Source of the DNA: Oikopleura dioica
Lineage: Eukaryota > Chordata > Appendicularia > Copelata > Oikopleuridae
DNA length: 64,000 nucleotides
Direction: 5' to 3'
NCBI GenBank assembly: GCA_907165135.1
Contig: OU015569.1
Location: 1,736,001 to 1,800,000, forward strand
This document shows, piece after piece, positions 15,494 through 26,810 of the stretch; the stretch's first letter is position 1, and each line of letters begins with the position of its first letter. Under the pieces are notes generated by a model. It had not been told where the DNA came from, did no database searches, and saw nothing but the letters and a program-made list of their open reading frames with translations. Made by a program: the position numbers and the translations under genes.

Positions 15494-17612
15494 ATGGGAG
15501 ACCGGAGAAGCACGATCGAGGGAGAGTCATTTTTCATGGAAACAGCTCGAGAGCTCCTCAGAGATAAATACATACTCATCATTGGCGATTCAGTGCAGGG
15601 GTGTGCATTCGGCTCTCGGGCATTCGGCTGCCCGACAAATTTTTCGGGCAAATCAGGTTCGGCTCGGCTCTCGGTCGGCTGGTGACCTGAAATTCTCTCG
15701 GGCAGGTTCGGGCAGGCTCGGGCATTCGGGCAATTCGGCCCAATCTTCGGGCAACCGGGCACCCGGCCAAAGTTAGAGAGTAAGAAAGAATTTTACAGAG
15801 ATCTGTGCTTGATTCTTCGACTGATATCTACCAATAACCTTATAAATTGATAATCCAAAATTTTGCCATCAGAAATTTGGCCGATTTTCCTCAAAATCGG
15901 TTGTTTTTTGAGCTCAGATTTATATTAATTTTCCGAAAATCATTGCCCGAAATGCCCGAAAATTAGCCCAAATTGCCCGAGCCGAAAGTTGAGCCGAAGC
16001 CGATTCGGGCACTTCGGGCACCTCGGCTCGGCTCGGCTTTCGGCCGGCCCAACACTGATTTTTCGTTTCGGCTCGGCCCTCGGTCGGCCCGACACCCGAT
16101 TTCGGGCCGAATGCACACCCATGATTCAGTGCAGGTACGTTATTTGAATTGAAATCAAGGAAGAGTACGAAAGTTAACAAATACCATCTAGCGCTGCGTT
16201 TACAAAGACCTGATTGCGCTGTTGGAGGACGGTTGCATGATGACTGAGAAGGAAAAGCGAGCGAAGTTGGAGCCCTGTTATAGAGGCGATCGACTGGTTG
16301 CGGAGACAGAAGCTTGCAACGGAACGCACTTTTGCGAGGTTCGCGAGTGGCGAGGTATTCCGAAGAATGAAGCGTGGGAAGATAGTATTCTCATTAGATT
16401 CATTTTCACAACGAAAGTACATAGGAACCGGTTATCAAATACAAGAGATAGGACCCGACTCAGATAGTTCTTCTCTTATAATTTTAAACCGGGTTGAAGC
16501 GACGCATTGGAAAATATGATCACTTTGTACACGGAGGATCATTTTCCCGACGTAATTTACATGCAGAGCACGTTTTGGGACATAACCAGATACGGAGATG
16601 GCATAGAATTAAACGGACAGCGATTTTTCCTCAATACACCTGGAATCTCCGTCTATTGGTCGATCACGTGGACAAATTGTGGAAAAAGGAAGAGTTGAGA
16701 CGCGCAGAACATGTGCGAAATCATGGACCGCCGGCAAATCCTAGAGATTTAGATCGGCCGTTGAAGATTTGGCGCAGCGCTCTTCCGATCGGCAGACACG
16801 CACGGGGAGGATTGTTGGTCAAAGAAGTGCGTTTCGGCGAAAACTCCGAGGCCTTCCGCGTAGACATGGGCTTCGCGAACATCGCCGCGCAAAAAGTGAT
16901 AGCCACCACTGACTGGGATTACTTGGACGCGCACTACATTTACCGAAAGATCCAAAACACGGACAACTTTCGGGAAGCAGATGGCGTCCACTGGAATCAA
17001 CTTGCTCATCGCTGGCTCACGTTTATCTTTCTACAGCGAGTGTGCAAGCTATGGCGTTACAAAATCGAGTCATCGCCTGAGGAACTGGCAAAAATGTTCC
17101 AAGACGTGGCGAACAGAGCCTGCACCGAGAGACCAAAACATAGAGGTGAAAAAAGAAAAGACAGATCTCCTAGTGTTGATCGAAAAAAGCGTCGATCAGA
17201 GAGCAACAGCCGAGGAAACCATCATGACGGCCGTGGTGGAAATCATCACAATCGACCAGTGCATCACCATCGTGACTCGACCCCGAATCACGGAGACTGG
17301 AAGCAGACCTATCAGCCTCCTTCCAGCGGATGGGTACCTACGCCTGTCCAAACCAATCGTCACAACCCGTTCCAACAATTGCCTCAATCAAACCCCTTCC
17401 AACAACGGCCACAGAGTCATGGCTGGGGCCCCGTCCATCCTCCAAGACCTCACTTACCGCCCCCGGGACCTCCTCCTCGATATGAGCCTCCTCCAAGGCA
17501 GCATGTGCCTCCTCCAAGGCTCCAGTACCATCCTCCAGGTCCTTTCAGACCCATTTTAACCCCACCTCCACCGCCAAATTCCCAGTCTTACAACAGATAC
17601 GGAGAATTTTGA
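15494..17612 (+). CDS. pced1: PC-esterase domain protein PCED1 (FAM113), interrupted by a hAT-like element and a frame break
   Basis: PCED1 proteins have an SGNH/GDSL-type esterase fold; their substrate is not known. Exon 1 encodes YILIIGDSVQ with the GDS nucleophile, then the intron 15599-16191, then exon 2 (16192-16430: RCVYKDLIALLEDG, ILIRFIFTTKV), and exon 3 (16500-17612: ITRYGDG, YTWNLRLLVDHVDKLW, ADGVHWNQLAHRWL with the Asp-His pair). A basic region and a long Pro/His-rich tail follow, as in vertebrate PCED1. A 528-bp element sits on the exon 1 boundary (see 15596-16123). A single base is missing from the T run at 16624-16628: six T instead of five would join RYGDGIELNGQRF to PQYTWNL in frame. 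The chosen start follows a CTTCAG acceptor; an in-frame ATG at 15479 precedes that acceptor. It lies 154-169 bp after GALT. Confidence 0.82.
15596..16123. mobile_element. hAT-like MITE inserted at an exon-intron boundary
   Basis: The ends are inverted repeats CAGGGGTGTGCATTCGG and, read inward from the right, CATGGGTGTGCATTCGG. The 8-bp direct repeat ATTCAGTG flanks it at 15588-15595 and 16124-16131. The interior is built from degenerate copies of CGGGCA and CTCGGCTCGG motifs, with longer inverted repeats near both ends; no coding frame is present. The insertion falls inside the last codons of PCED1 exon 1, and the original exon end plus a good GTACGT donor now follow the element at 16132-16140. 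Confidence 0.85.
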
Positions 17613-17911
17613 TCCTGTTATTTTTCTGCTAAATATTTCTCACTGTCTGCCTTCATTTTTATTGATTTTTTACGGATAAAAGAAAACATTGAAACTCAAG
17701 CTCACGATAAATAAAACACTTGCTGAACAAATAAAAAAGGAAATAGTGATTAGTTCGAACTTTTTGAACTGATCCCTAGTGGCCCAGGAATTGATTTGGA
17801 TCTACGGAATATACTTTTATTTAGGCATTATTCGATATTGGTGAACGTAACTGTGAGAATGTGGAAAGTGGAATGTGAAAAATTGTTGGCAGGAGTACGA
17901 TTTCGAACGTT
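17613..17911. other. Convergent 3' region with two polyadenylation-signal clusters
   Basis: The 299 bp between the PCED1 stop (plus) and the SSX2IP-like stop (minus) contain AATAAA-type hexamers near 17709-17735 for the plus gene and AT-rich sequence for the minus gene. No further gene is seen. Confidence 0.5.
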
Positions 17912-19479
17912 TCAGAGTTCTAAGGAGTCGTCGGCGATATCGTTGTGGAAGAGACGTTGATTGGGAGTCGGGTCCGGCGAGTTGAGCTAGAATAGTGGCT
18001 ACTTTTTTAGTGTAGAAAAGGAGTCGCTTACCTTGACTTCTGACAATTGCATCCTGAGTCCAGTCGAGTTGCGCCCAGATTGTCCTCTCTGCTTGTCGAA
18101 TATTTTTTTCACGAAGTCTAAAAAACTTAATCGCTATTTCAGAAGGAAACTCATGCCTGGTGTGACTTCTTGCTCTAGCTGAGGATTGAGGGTTGTCGGA
18201 GTTTGAGGAGGAAGATGATCATCAATGTCTTGTTCCTGGAGGATTGCTTCCTTCTCCACCACGTCGAGTATTTGCTCGAAGAGCCTTTCCTCCGAATGCT
18301 CTTCTGCTGCTGCTTTTACTTCTTCGACTTTGCGTTCCAGAGCGGCCACTTTAGTCGCCATGTCTCGCTCGCACTTTGCTTGGTAGTCGCTAATGCCGGT
18401 TATTAAATTATTTATTAATCAAGAATGCCCATACCTAGCGAGCTCTTGGAGCTGCTTCGAATTGTGCTCGTTGATTGAGCCTAGGAGATCGCGAAACTTC
18501 GCACAATTCTTGGCGATTACACACTCTAGCTCGTGAACTTTTCCGTCAATCGGCACTTTGTTCGGTTTGACTTCGGCCTTGAAATTGGGAAAAGTCTCGA
18601 GCGTGTCGCAAATTTGCTCTTGTGCCTCGACCAGTGACTTTCTGAGCTTGCCATTTTCGTCGGAGAGCGAGCCGATCTGTTTCTGAAGCCGGTCGATGGC
18701 CAGTGCGCTTGTGTTGCCGTTGCGAACGGAGCCGGCGGCTAGAGATCCTTTCATGTTGATAACGAGCTCCATTTTCGCTCGTTTCTCTCGAGTACTCGGC
18801 CTGAAACAGAATAACCACTAAATCGCAAATGGTTCTTTACCCTCTCGACAAGTCGCTGAGTTTGTCCTTGAAGCGGCCGTTCTCTGATTCAAGCTTTCTC
18901 TTGTCGATTCTAAAATATTCAAGTTAGTTTCAGACGAAAACTTTGACGCATATCTAACTTGAACTTGCTGTCCTGGTTCTTGAGCGAAATCGACAACTTC
19001 TTTGCTTGTTCAGTTTTTTCTCGCAATTTCAATTCGAGCGAGTCAATTCTCTTCAAGTGCTTGAGCTCTCGTGCTCGCGCATCGTGCAGAAGTCGCTCCA
19101 GCTTCTCGATCTCGTTTTCTTGATTCTGCACTTTCTGATTCGAGCTTTTCAATTCCAGCTGCTGCTTGCGGTACTCTTCGTTGATTGCAGAAACGCGATC
19201 GGTTATTTTCCGCTCTCGGTCCAGCAAGCTTCTCAATGCGACTCCGACTTTTTCTTGGTCCAAAGCGCCTTTTGGAAGGAATTATTGACTGCAAATAGCT
19301 CAAATCTGCATATATGCACTTATGGGCATCAGATCTATGAAGACAATGAAATCCGTTCCTGATAGCAAAATACCATCCATCCCGTTTGCTATCAGTCGGC
19401 TGTTGAGCGAACCAAAGGGGTGCTGAGCCTCAAACACCTCTTCCTCATCGAGACTGTCGAAATCGTCGATGAGCGGCAT
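17912..19479 (-). CDS. Coiled-coil protein, SSX2IP (ADIP)-like
   Basis: The start follows a CTTTCAG acceptor and gives an acidic MPLIDDFDSLDEEEVFE. After an intron beginning either GTATTT or GAACGG, the main coiled coil follows: VALRSLLDRERKITDRVSAI, then alternating Lys/Glu/Leu heptads to about residue 150, then FKDKLSDLSRG, EKRAKMELVINMKGS, RLQKQIGSLSDENGKLRKSL and a second coil AALERKVEEVKAAAEE. The end is DSLEL. The order of blocks and the FKDKL-to-NMKGS region resemble the ADIP domain of SSX2IP/Msd1, a centriolar-satellite and cell-junction protein that anchors gamma-tubulin; this is a weak match made by eye. The intron 18118-18156 is only 39 bp and has a GC donor. It might instead be another centrosomal coiled-coil family. 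Confidence 0.55.
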
Positions 19480-19962
19480 CTTTTTCTGAAAGAGGTAAGA
19501 TTTTTTAACTAGATTCGCGAAGGAGATAGTATTATTGGATATTGCAACAGGAAGACTGGATGGGTACAGCGACGTGCAGAAAAATGGCACAAAAAAGTGA
19601 GGGAAGAATCTTTAATCTCAATAACTTTGATAGTACGTATTTTGTAGTCGGAAAACCTGATAGGATTTTTTGAAGATTTTGAAGAAATGAGAAGGAACTT
19701 TGTTTCAAGAGAGCAAGACAGTGGAATGTTAAAATTTACAAATAAAAAGTTTGCAAGTTTGTAAGATGAAAATAAAAGTGCTAAATGAGAAGTACCATTG
19801 TTGTAAGGAAGTAGTGTTGTTCGAAAATGCCGTTTTGGGCAGCTGGCGATAGGCATAGACAGGATGATCTGGACAGTGAACATGAACGCCGAAGATAGAT
19901 TTGTTTTAACAAAAAATTGCTTTTTTCATTGCATATTTACTTTTCGAAAACTTGTGCTTAAA

Positions 19963-22125
19963 TTATTCGATTCTGAGGGGGACGTCATCGAGAGCTTCTT
20001 CCGAGTCTGACAGATGCTGCAAATAAAAGCGTTATTTCATGTAAAGATAAGATTAGCTCTATTAATAGTTAACTCACAGTTTTGCTTGTAAAACGCCGTG
20101 ACAGAGCCATAAACGGGCGGTTGATGAAGCTTCCCATTCCGGACAGCTGATCAGAGAATGAACGGGAACCCTGTTTCGTGATATAATTTCTCTTGATAGA
20201 CAAAACCGACTAGGTGTATTCAAGTTGAGTGAATACGAACTGAAGCGTCGTTGGGGGAAAAGTGTCGGCTGGATCCGTATCAGATCAACGGTTAAAAGTT
20301 TTAAGATTTGCGGGGCGATAAAAAACAGTGATCATCTTATAGAAACCTGTTTTACTTCCAGATCTAACTGATTCTGGACATAAGCTAATTTAAAATCTCG
20401 ATCAATAAATTATTTCAAATATCATGAATCAATCACATTCCTGGATAGTAGAAGGTGTTCCAACGCTCGACAGATTTCTCGATAGCGTTCGGAGTGGGTC
20501 GTATTTGTCCTTACGCGGTGATGGAGACATCTAAAATGGATCGTTTATTCATGGAAAAGGATTGATGACGGTACTCTTGGCTGAAGCGAGCTTGAGTTGA
20601 GCATTTCCCCGGCCGAGCGTAATCGTTCTCGATGAAATACTTGATTACTGGGCGCTTGATTGAGCAAATTAACGGAGAGCACGTGATCGCCGTTTATGAG
20701 CGGGTGCTCGACGAGCGTTGCTTCTGCCGATGAGAAGAAAGCTGTTTCGTCTTCTGAACAAGCTAAGTAAGCCACTGTAAAGAATGATCCAAAATGCTTA
20801 TAAGGGATCCCTTGTTAAACTTACTAAAGGTATTGGTTATATTTCGCAAAGGATCAATGGGAGTCACGGGGCAGGAAGACATTCCAGGGCGAGTTTTATT
20901 TCCGACGGCTGTGGAATTCATGTGTATAGGCGTCTCGGGAAACATGAGCTAAAAGACAACTATTGAAAGATGGAATTAAAAGAGGGATTCTCTACATTTC
21001 CAACGGAAACTCGGTCATCAGCAATGCGCTTGGCGGCGTTGAGGGATTCTAGCGCTAATTCGGTAAATGGATCGCCTTTGTTATTGTCAGTGAGCATTTT
21101 GCTCAGGAGGGAGATGAGCTCTTTGTTCTGACGGAGAAGTTGTTCGCAGCGCACTTCAGTTTCGACCCTGGCACCTTGCTCTGCGGAAAGAATCGTTTCC
21201 ATTCTTCGGATTTTGTTCGCCAAGGCGCGGGTCTCGTGCTCCGCCAGTTCGACCTGCTGGCGAAGGAGGACGACGCGAGCAGAGTCCGACGACTCTCGGC
21301 TGTCAACTGAGTCTTCTTCTAACTTGCAATGAGCTGGGGTACCCTGAAATGGACTTTAGTAAAGAAGGAAGGAAAGGAGAAGGGAACCTTGAGGCTGAGC
21401 TTCATGCTTTTCCGCGGCGAGGATTTCTGAGAGACTTGAACATTCTCTTCCGAGTTGTCGTTCTCGTCCGTGTTGTGAGCCTTGTCATCCTCGTTGATTC
21501 GGTGGACGACGTCGAACGCTTGGCCGATTGTTCGAACAGTATTCGTGGCAGTGTCTTTTCGAGTCTTGAACACACTGCACTTGAATGCCGCGGACCTTGA
21601 ATTACAGAATTAAGAACAGCTGTCTTTGGTAGTATGCTCTTACTTGGCATCTCTAGCAATGTATGACCAAATGTTAAGATCGGAGGAGTCATGGGAGACG
21701 TAAAAGATTCGGTTTATCGGGTCGTGCATTAGCTCTTGTAGAATTGGTGCGCCTGTCTTTGAATTCTTCGGCTGGCGAAGAGAAACGCGCACGCCATCTA
21801 CAGACACCATGATGTCGACTTTTTTCTTCTTGGTCGAGCGTGCTTTGAACTCGTATCGCACTTTTCGCATAGCAGCGACGATTTCAACGCGCGAATGGGG
21901 CTACAAAGAAAGGTTAAGCACATTTCAGCGCTTTATTTGTACCTTGGGGATCTCTAGACTGCCGATAAAGCGAGCTTTGAACTTGATTCCGGCGCGGAAG
22001 GCTTCTTCCGCGTGGACTTTTAGGCGCCCCTCGCTGGTATCATCGATCTGGTTGTAACCAGCAGGGGCAGAAGTCGACCTCGCTAGCGACGAACCCAGCT
22101 GCAGCAGGTTCTTCATTTCCACCAT
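19963..22125 (-). CDS. nos1ap: NOS1AP (CAPON)-like PTB adaptor
   Basis: NOS1AP links neuronal nitric oxide synthase and Scribble/Vangl polarity complexes through a PTB domain and a C-terminal PDZ ligand. The PTB domain is clear: [78 protein letters not shown], then [13 protein letters not shown] and [13 protein letters not shown] coiled coil follows ([19 protein letters not shown] to [12 protein letters not shown]), matching the CAPON layout. The 3' exons are less certain: segments near 20900 ([12 protein letters not shown]), 20550-20775, 20470-20520 and the last two ([37 protein letters not shown]) were joined by position. If right, the vertebrate PDZ ligand is not conserved. An upstream out-of-frame ATG overlaps the chosen start just after a TTTTCAG acceptor. 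Confidence 0.85.
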
Positions 22126-22490
22126 CCCTCATTCGTCTGAAAACAACAATACAATGCGCAACTGATTCAAAATGATGATTTTATTTGTGGCGGAACAAGA
22201 AATCAGAAGAAAATGGCAGTTTTTAAGGGCCGTTTTCAATACATCTTTTCGAAAGAAAATCCAGTCGAACTTCTTGGGCGAAAAAGATTAACAGTTACAG
22301 TCAGAGAGGAGAAAATACGAATGGAACATGAAAAGACGCATCTACTAGGAGAAAAAGAAAGAAAAGAAGAAAGAGTGGTTGGACAGCCGATTCAATATGA
22401 ATTTTGAGGGCAGAGGGTGGCAGAGAAAAAATACATAAAAGAACAGTAATGGAACTCTTTTTAGAGCGAGTAGAATTGAATGAAAGTTAA

Positions 22491-23210
22491 TCAGTAGTCA
22501 TCTACAGCTTGACGATTGTTGACGGTGTTTCCTTTTCCATCGCAAGCGACCACTAGAATGTGAAAATTAAGATTATGCGCAGATTAGAGAGGCGATATTG
22601 AATCATTGAAGTTATAATTCCGAAGGAAAAATTTCTACTGTTTCTTTCAGTAGCTAAAACGTCAAAAGAATGTAATATTTCATTGATTTGTCTACCTTTG
22701 ACTTTGGGAACTTGAATGCAATCTATGACTTCTCTGAACTCGGCATTTTCAATCACGAAGGTCCACACATTGTCGCAGAATCTATAATTCATGAAATTAC
22801 ACAGTTTATCGATTGCGCCCCTTGAGCATCGTTACCGGTATGTGTTGAGTTTGCCTTTGAAAGTGATTCGGTTGCGCACTTTATTCGCCAGAGCGTAGTT
22901 GATAGCCTTGTCGAACTAGATAATAAATGCACAGTTAGTTTTTTCTTTAAACCCCCTATCTTTGATTCTGATAAAATATGACAAGTCTCAAGCTATTATA
23001 TTTTATTCTATTCTTGTCAATTTGAATAACTCTATATTTTTCATCAAAAGAAAGGGCAAGTCTCAAAATTCGCTGGTAAACCTCTTCGAGCACTTTCTGT
23101 CGGAGGCTGTGTGAGATCGCCTGCTGCTGAATCAGTTCATCCAACGAGTCGATCAGAGTCGTCCCTAGCGTCGTGTTCCTGTACAGCTGGTAATTCATCC
23201 CAGAGCTCAT
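22491..23210 (-). CDS. gtf2a2: TFIIA gamma subunit
   Basis: The small subunit of TFIIA, which stabilises TBP on promoters in the nucleus. Exons give [86 protein letters not shown] and [11 protein letters not shown], nearly colinear with the human protein over about 115 residues. All four introns are GT-AG. The usual start would be the second Met (23198); the first, four residues earlier, is also in frame. A GCAG acceptor lies about 14 bases upstream of the first. Confidence 0.95.
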
Positions 23211-23435
23211 GCTTTCTTTTTTTACTGCTCCGATGACAACTTCAACTCTACAACTTCTTGATTTCAATTTTATTTGATTTTCTGTAGTTCAGATATTATT
23301 AGCTTCTGTTTTGTTTTTAAATCCTAGACTTCGGCGTTTATTTTTTAATTTTTGACGAAGGCAATAAATACTATTTTTTATGAGAAAGGGTCAGTTCGAC
23401 TCAGTACAGTTGGGAAAAACAAGCAAGAGGAGAAC

Positions 23436-24756
23436 TTAGAAGAACTGGGAGCGGAGGACGGTCTGGTTGATCTTGGCCTTGACCTTCTTGTAAGTATCGG
23501 CGTTTCGGAGATAGTTGTGGGTGACGCCAAGACCGAAGAGATGAGCGCCTGGCGTCGAGGAGTGACCTGTGGTGATGGTCTAAGAATAATGGGTTAGACT
23601 GATCGAGCTAGAAAGAGAGACCATAAGCGCTCGAAAAACTTGATGGACTGGAATTTCAAAGGGTCTACAGTAGTTAACGCTTTTAAATCCATGGGATAAA
23701 AGTTCGGCTCCGAGACTTTCTCGTACCCGACGTCGCCCCGTGTAAAATGGACCAGGAAGATATTTGGGTGAAAACTACGCTTGAGTGTAGCCGCGTTTTC
23801 AATATGTCAGCCGACAATTCTATCATCAAAATAAGAAATAAAATTAATGAACTCACATCGAGCATCCATTTCTCGTCTTCTTCGGCTTGGTATTGTCGGC
23901 CAACGTTGTTGAGGAATCGGTGATCGGCGGCGATGGGAGCCCAGTCTTCGTAGGGCATGACTTCTTTGCACATGGTGACCTGTTCACCTCGGCCGATTCG
24001 GAAGTACATATCTACATAACAAAGTCATCGCGGTATTTCACCAGAGTTTCGAATCTTTTGATGCACATCTGGAAGTCGAGATGTCCAAAAAATGTCATTT
24101 TATCAAAGTAAAACTTTCATGGGATCTCAATTTTGCTAGTTCGTACAAAAAGGTGGACTTACCCTGTCGCTGGTTATCGTAAAGTCGATCTCTCATAGCA
24201 TCGTAAGAAGTGTCCAAGTGGTTGTTCTGGTCGTCGCAGAGCATACCGACCTAATTTTAAATGGTGAAAAAGGAGGAATTTGCCTGTTTGACTTACTCGA
24301 GAGTGGTTACCGTGGGGCCAGTCCATTCGGAACTTCCACTTGTTGAGGGACTGGAGGTAGCCGGGCTGCTCGTTCGAAACCTGAGCGTGCTGCACGTGGC
24401 TGCCCATGGGAGCGACGGAGAGGGCGCTATCGTCGATTGGGTTGAATCCTTCGCCTTCGCCTGGAAAAGCAAGCGGTTAGAGATGAGACATGGGGGAAAT
24501 GGTTTACCGTTGATGTCGTTCGAGGTAGCGGCGTAAGAGCCATCGTATTGGCAGTCGAGCTTCTTGGAAGCGTCGAAAGCCTCGATCTCACTGGCGGGCT
24601 TGACCTTGCCGGCGAATCGGAACCATTCGAGAAGACCTGAAGAGGGTATGAAGCTCTCGAATTTGCAAGAAGAAGCTTACCAAAGTTGATTGGGATATCG
24701 TGAGCCTTTCGAGCAACGACGACTCGAGTGGCGTTCTTTAAGACAAACAACTTCAT
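23436..24756 (-). CDS. UQCRB-like (complex III subunit 7) domain protein with extra N- and C-terminal regions
   Basis: Seven exons join in phase through good GT-AG sites. The middle (about residues 105-200) aligns with the cytochrome bc1 subunit UQCRB/QCR7: VGMLCDDQ matches the family's LGLMRDD, RDRLYDNQRQDMYFRIGRG matches LYNDRMFRIKRA, VMPYEDWAPIAAD matches ILPKEQWTKYEEE, and RQYQAEEDEKW matches the C-terminal ERKEREEW. Family members are only about 110 residues. Here about 100 residues precede it (start MKLFVLKNATRVVVARK, Arg/Lys-rich and mitochondrial-like) and about 90 follow (FSPKYLPGPFYTGRRRVRE to VLRSQFF). I do not recognise either extension. The function in complex III is inferred from the domain only. 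TTTCAG touches the start codon. Confidence 0.6.
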
Positions 24757-26810
24757 CTGAAACAGATTTTTTAAAAGAAATAGCCATGTGATCATTATTT
24801 AAAATAAGTAGTGTATTTTTAATCTCTTTCGCAAAATAAAAAATAGGTTGCAAGGAAGAGGTTCTGTATGGCAACGGGCGGAAATGGAAAATATTAATGG
24901 CAAGAAGATAGGTCGAACAACGAGAACTATAGAGGCGGAGAAATCTTTTTATGTAAAAAAGGTGCTCTCTCATCAATTATTTTAAAACGATGATTGACAG
25001 GAGGGCCCCGTATTGAGAAACCCAAGTGCTGTGGTCATGCAGGTGCTTTTCGAAAACGGCTTGAAAATAATAAATTTGAAAGGGGCTCTATTTTAGTTCT
25101 AGAGAAATCGAATTGTTGAAATTATTTGAGATTGAGTAAAGCTTATTTCTTAATTATCAAATTATTTATGAATTAAATAAAAATTTTAGATTAAAAGGTG
25201 AAAACTTCTTCGACTTGGTCACGTTTATTCTATTCGTCTGATAGGCTTTATTTAAAGTTAGAAGCTATTTCTTAGTTACAGTTACTTTGATTAAAAATTC
25301 TAAAGTTATTGAGCATTGCTGAAATTCTAAAGTGTGATTGTCACGTTCTTGGCAAATTTAATAGTTTTTTGTTTAATCTCATCTTTTTATCTCTCTCGAT
25401 ATAATTGTTTCTTTTGAATGTCGTTGTTGTTTTCAGTAAAAAATTTCGGCAAAAGAAGAAAAAAGCAAAAAAGGATCTGTGACGTAACTGAAAATCAACT
25501 AGCCGATTCGCGAGCAAGGGCAAATGCCTCTTCGCTAGAGCAAACAGAACTTTTTTTTCTATTTCTCGATTTTTCAAGATTTTTGGCCTTTTTTATCTTT
25601 GTACTTTTTGAACAAAAAAGAAGTTGTTAGTTCTGAGAAGATGCATATATTTGGAGTAGAGAGTAAGGTCTAGATTTTTCGCTGTTTTTGAAACTTTAGT
25701 ATTTAAGTTTAATGCATTCGTTTTTTTTTAATATCAGGGCCACAGAAAAAAGTTTGAAACAGAAAAGAAGGGGCAACATTTTACTGTACAATTACTGTAC
25801 ATTTATGCAATAAGAACTATAACAGGGGAAGCCTTAGAAAACTAAGAGTTGGATTATTGACAAACGTTTTCAATCAATTAGCTACAAAAATGGTTCAAAA
25901 TAAGCCCAGTCCTAAAATAGAATAGAGGAATGGTTGTTTTGAGATCAAAGTGTAGAAAATCTAATTGAAAAAAGTTCGATAAAAATGAAAAATATGAAAA
26001 AGGGCAGCATTTACTAACAAGTATAAATGTTGAATCAGAAAGTCGCCATTATCGGACGATGAGATATCGATATCCAGAGCGATCCCTATTCATTCAACTC
26101 ATCCTTGCAGTACTTCTCTTTCATAGAAGTAATTTATCTTCGATTTAATGTAGTGCACAATTTAATGTGGTATGTAAAGTTGTCTAGAATGCTGTATCAA
26201 GCCAGAAATTGACTGTACTAATCCTAGCTTCGTGGAAAAATACAACTCGAAAAATTTTTGAACACACAAAGAGAGAAATAAATTGAAAAAAAGCATAACG
26301 GGTCATTCTTATTGTCAAAATAGTAAAGTTTAGTAGTAAGTAGTATCTTTGTCGTTGTTGTTTATTTTTTTGAACTGCTCGGGCTGAAGAAGACTGATTT
26401 GTTGAGTTGGAACCACTGGATAAAAAACAAAAGGGTGAGGTCAGCTGAGTTGATTCTAAGACGAAAAACCGTATAGTAGAATACGTTTTCTTTGGGCACA
26501 CATGGTCCAGGAGCTTGATCAATTTTCACAATTCACACAGTGGTACTGGAGCAACTTTTTTTGTTTTTTGGGTTGGGGCGAGTTTGGGGAGAAGTGCGTC
26601 TCGTGGGCTATTCTTTTTTTTTAAACAGAAGCAATAATGTAGCAAGCAAGGGAATTAGCGACACTGGAACAATACTACCAAGTCGTACAAAGACAGACTT
26701 GTGGCAGTTACAGTTAAGATAAAAGTAGTGAACCAGTACTACTACTAGCTGCTGTTGCTGCTTCAGAATAAAATACATAAATTAAAAGGAAGAAGAAAAT
26801 GGTGAACTCG
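24757..26810. other. Intergenic, about 2 kb, no gene recognised
   Basis: AT-rich sequence with poly-T and poly-A runs between the UQCRB-like start and the DLGAP-like stop. A short direct repeat of TACTGTACA occurs near 25785-25802. Several short open frames on both strands have no recognisable domain, no clean splice sites and skewed composition. Confidence 0.5.

Noticed and set aside
16721-17009. Open frames on the minus strand opposite PCED1 exon 3
   Set aside because: They mirror strongly coding plus-strand sequence and have no splice or domain support.
23683-23780. A second readable frame in the UQCRB-like exon (LVHFTRGDVGYEKVSEPNFY)
   Set aside because: It reads well, but the exon phase set by the TAG acceptor and by both flanking junctions favours the frame FSPKYLPGPFYTGRRR.
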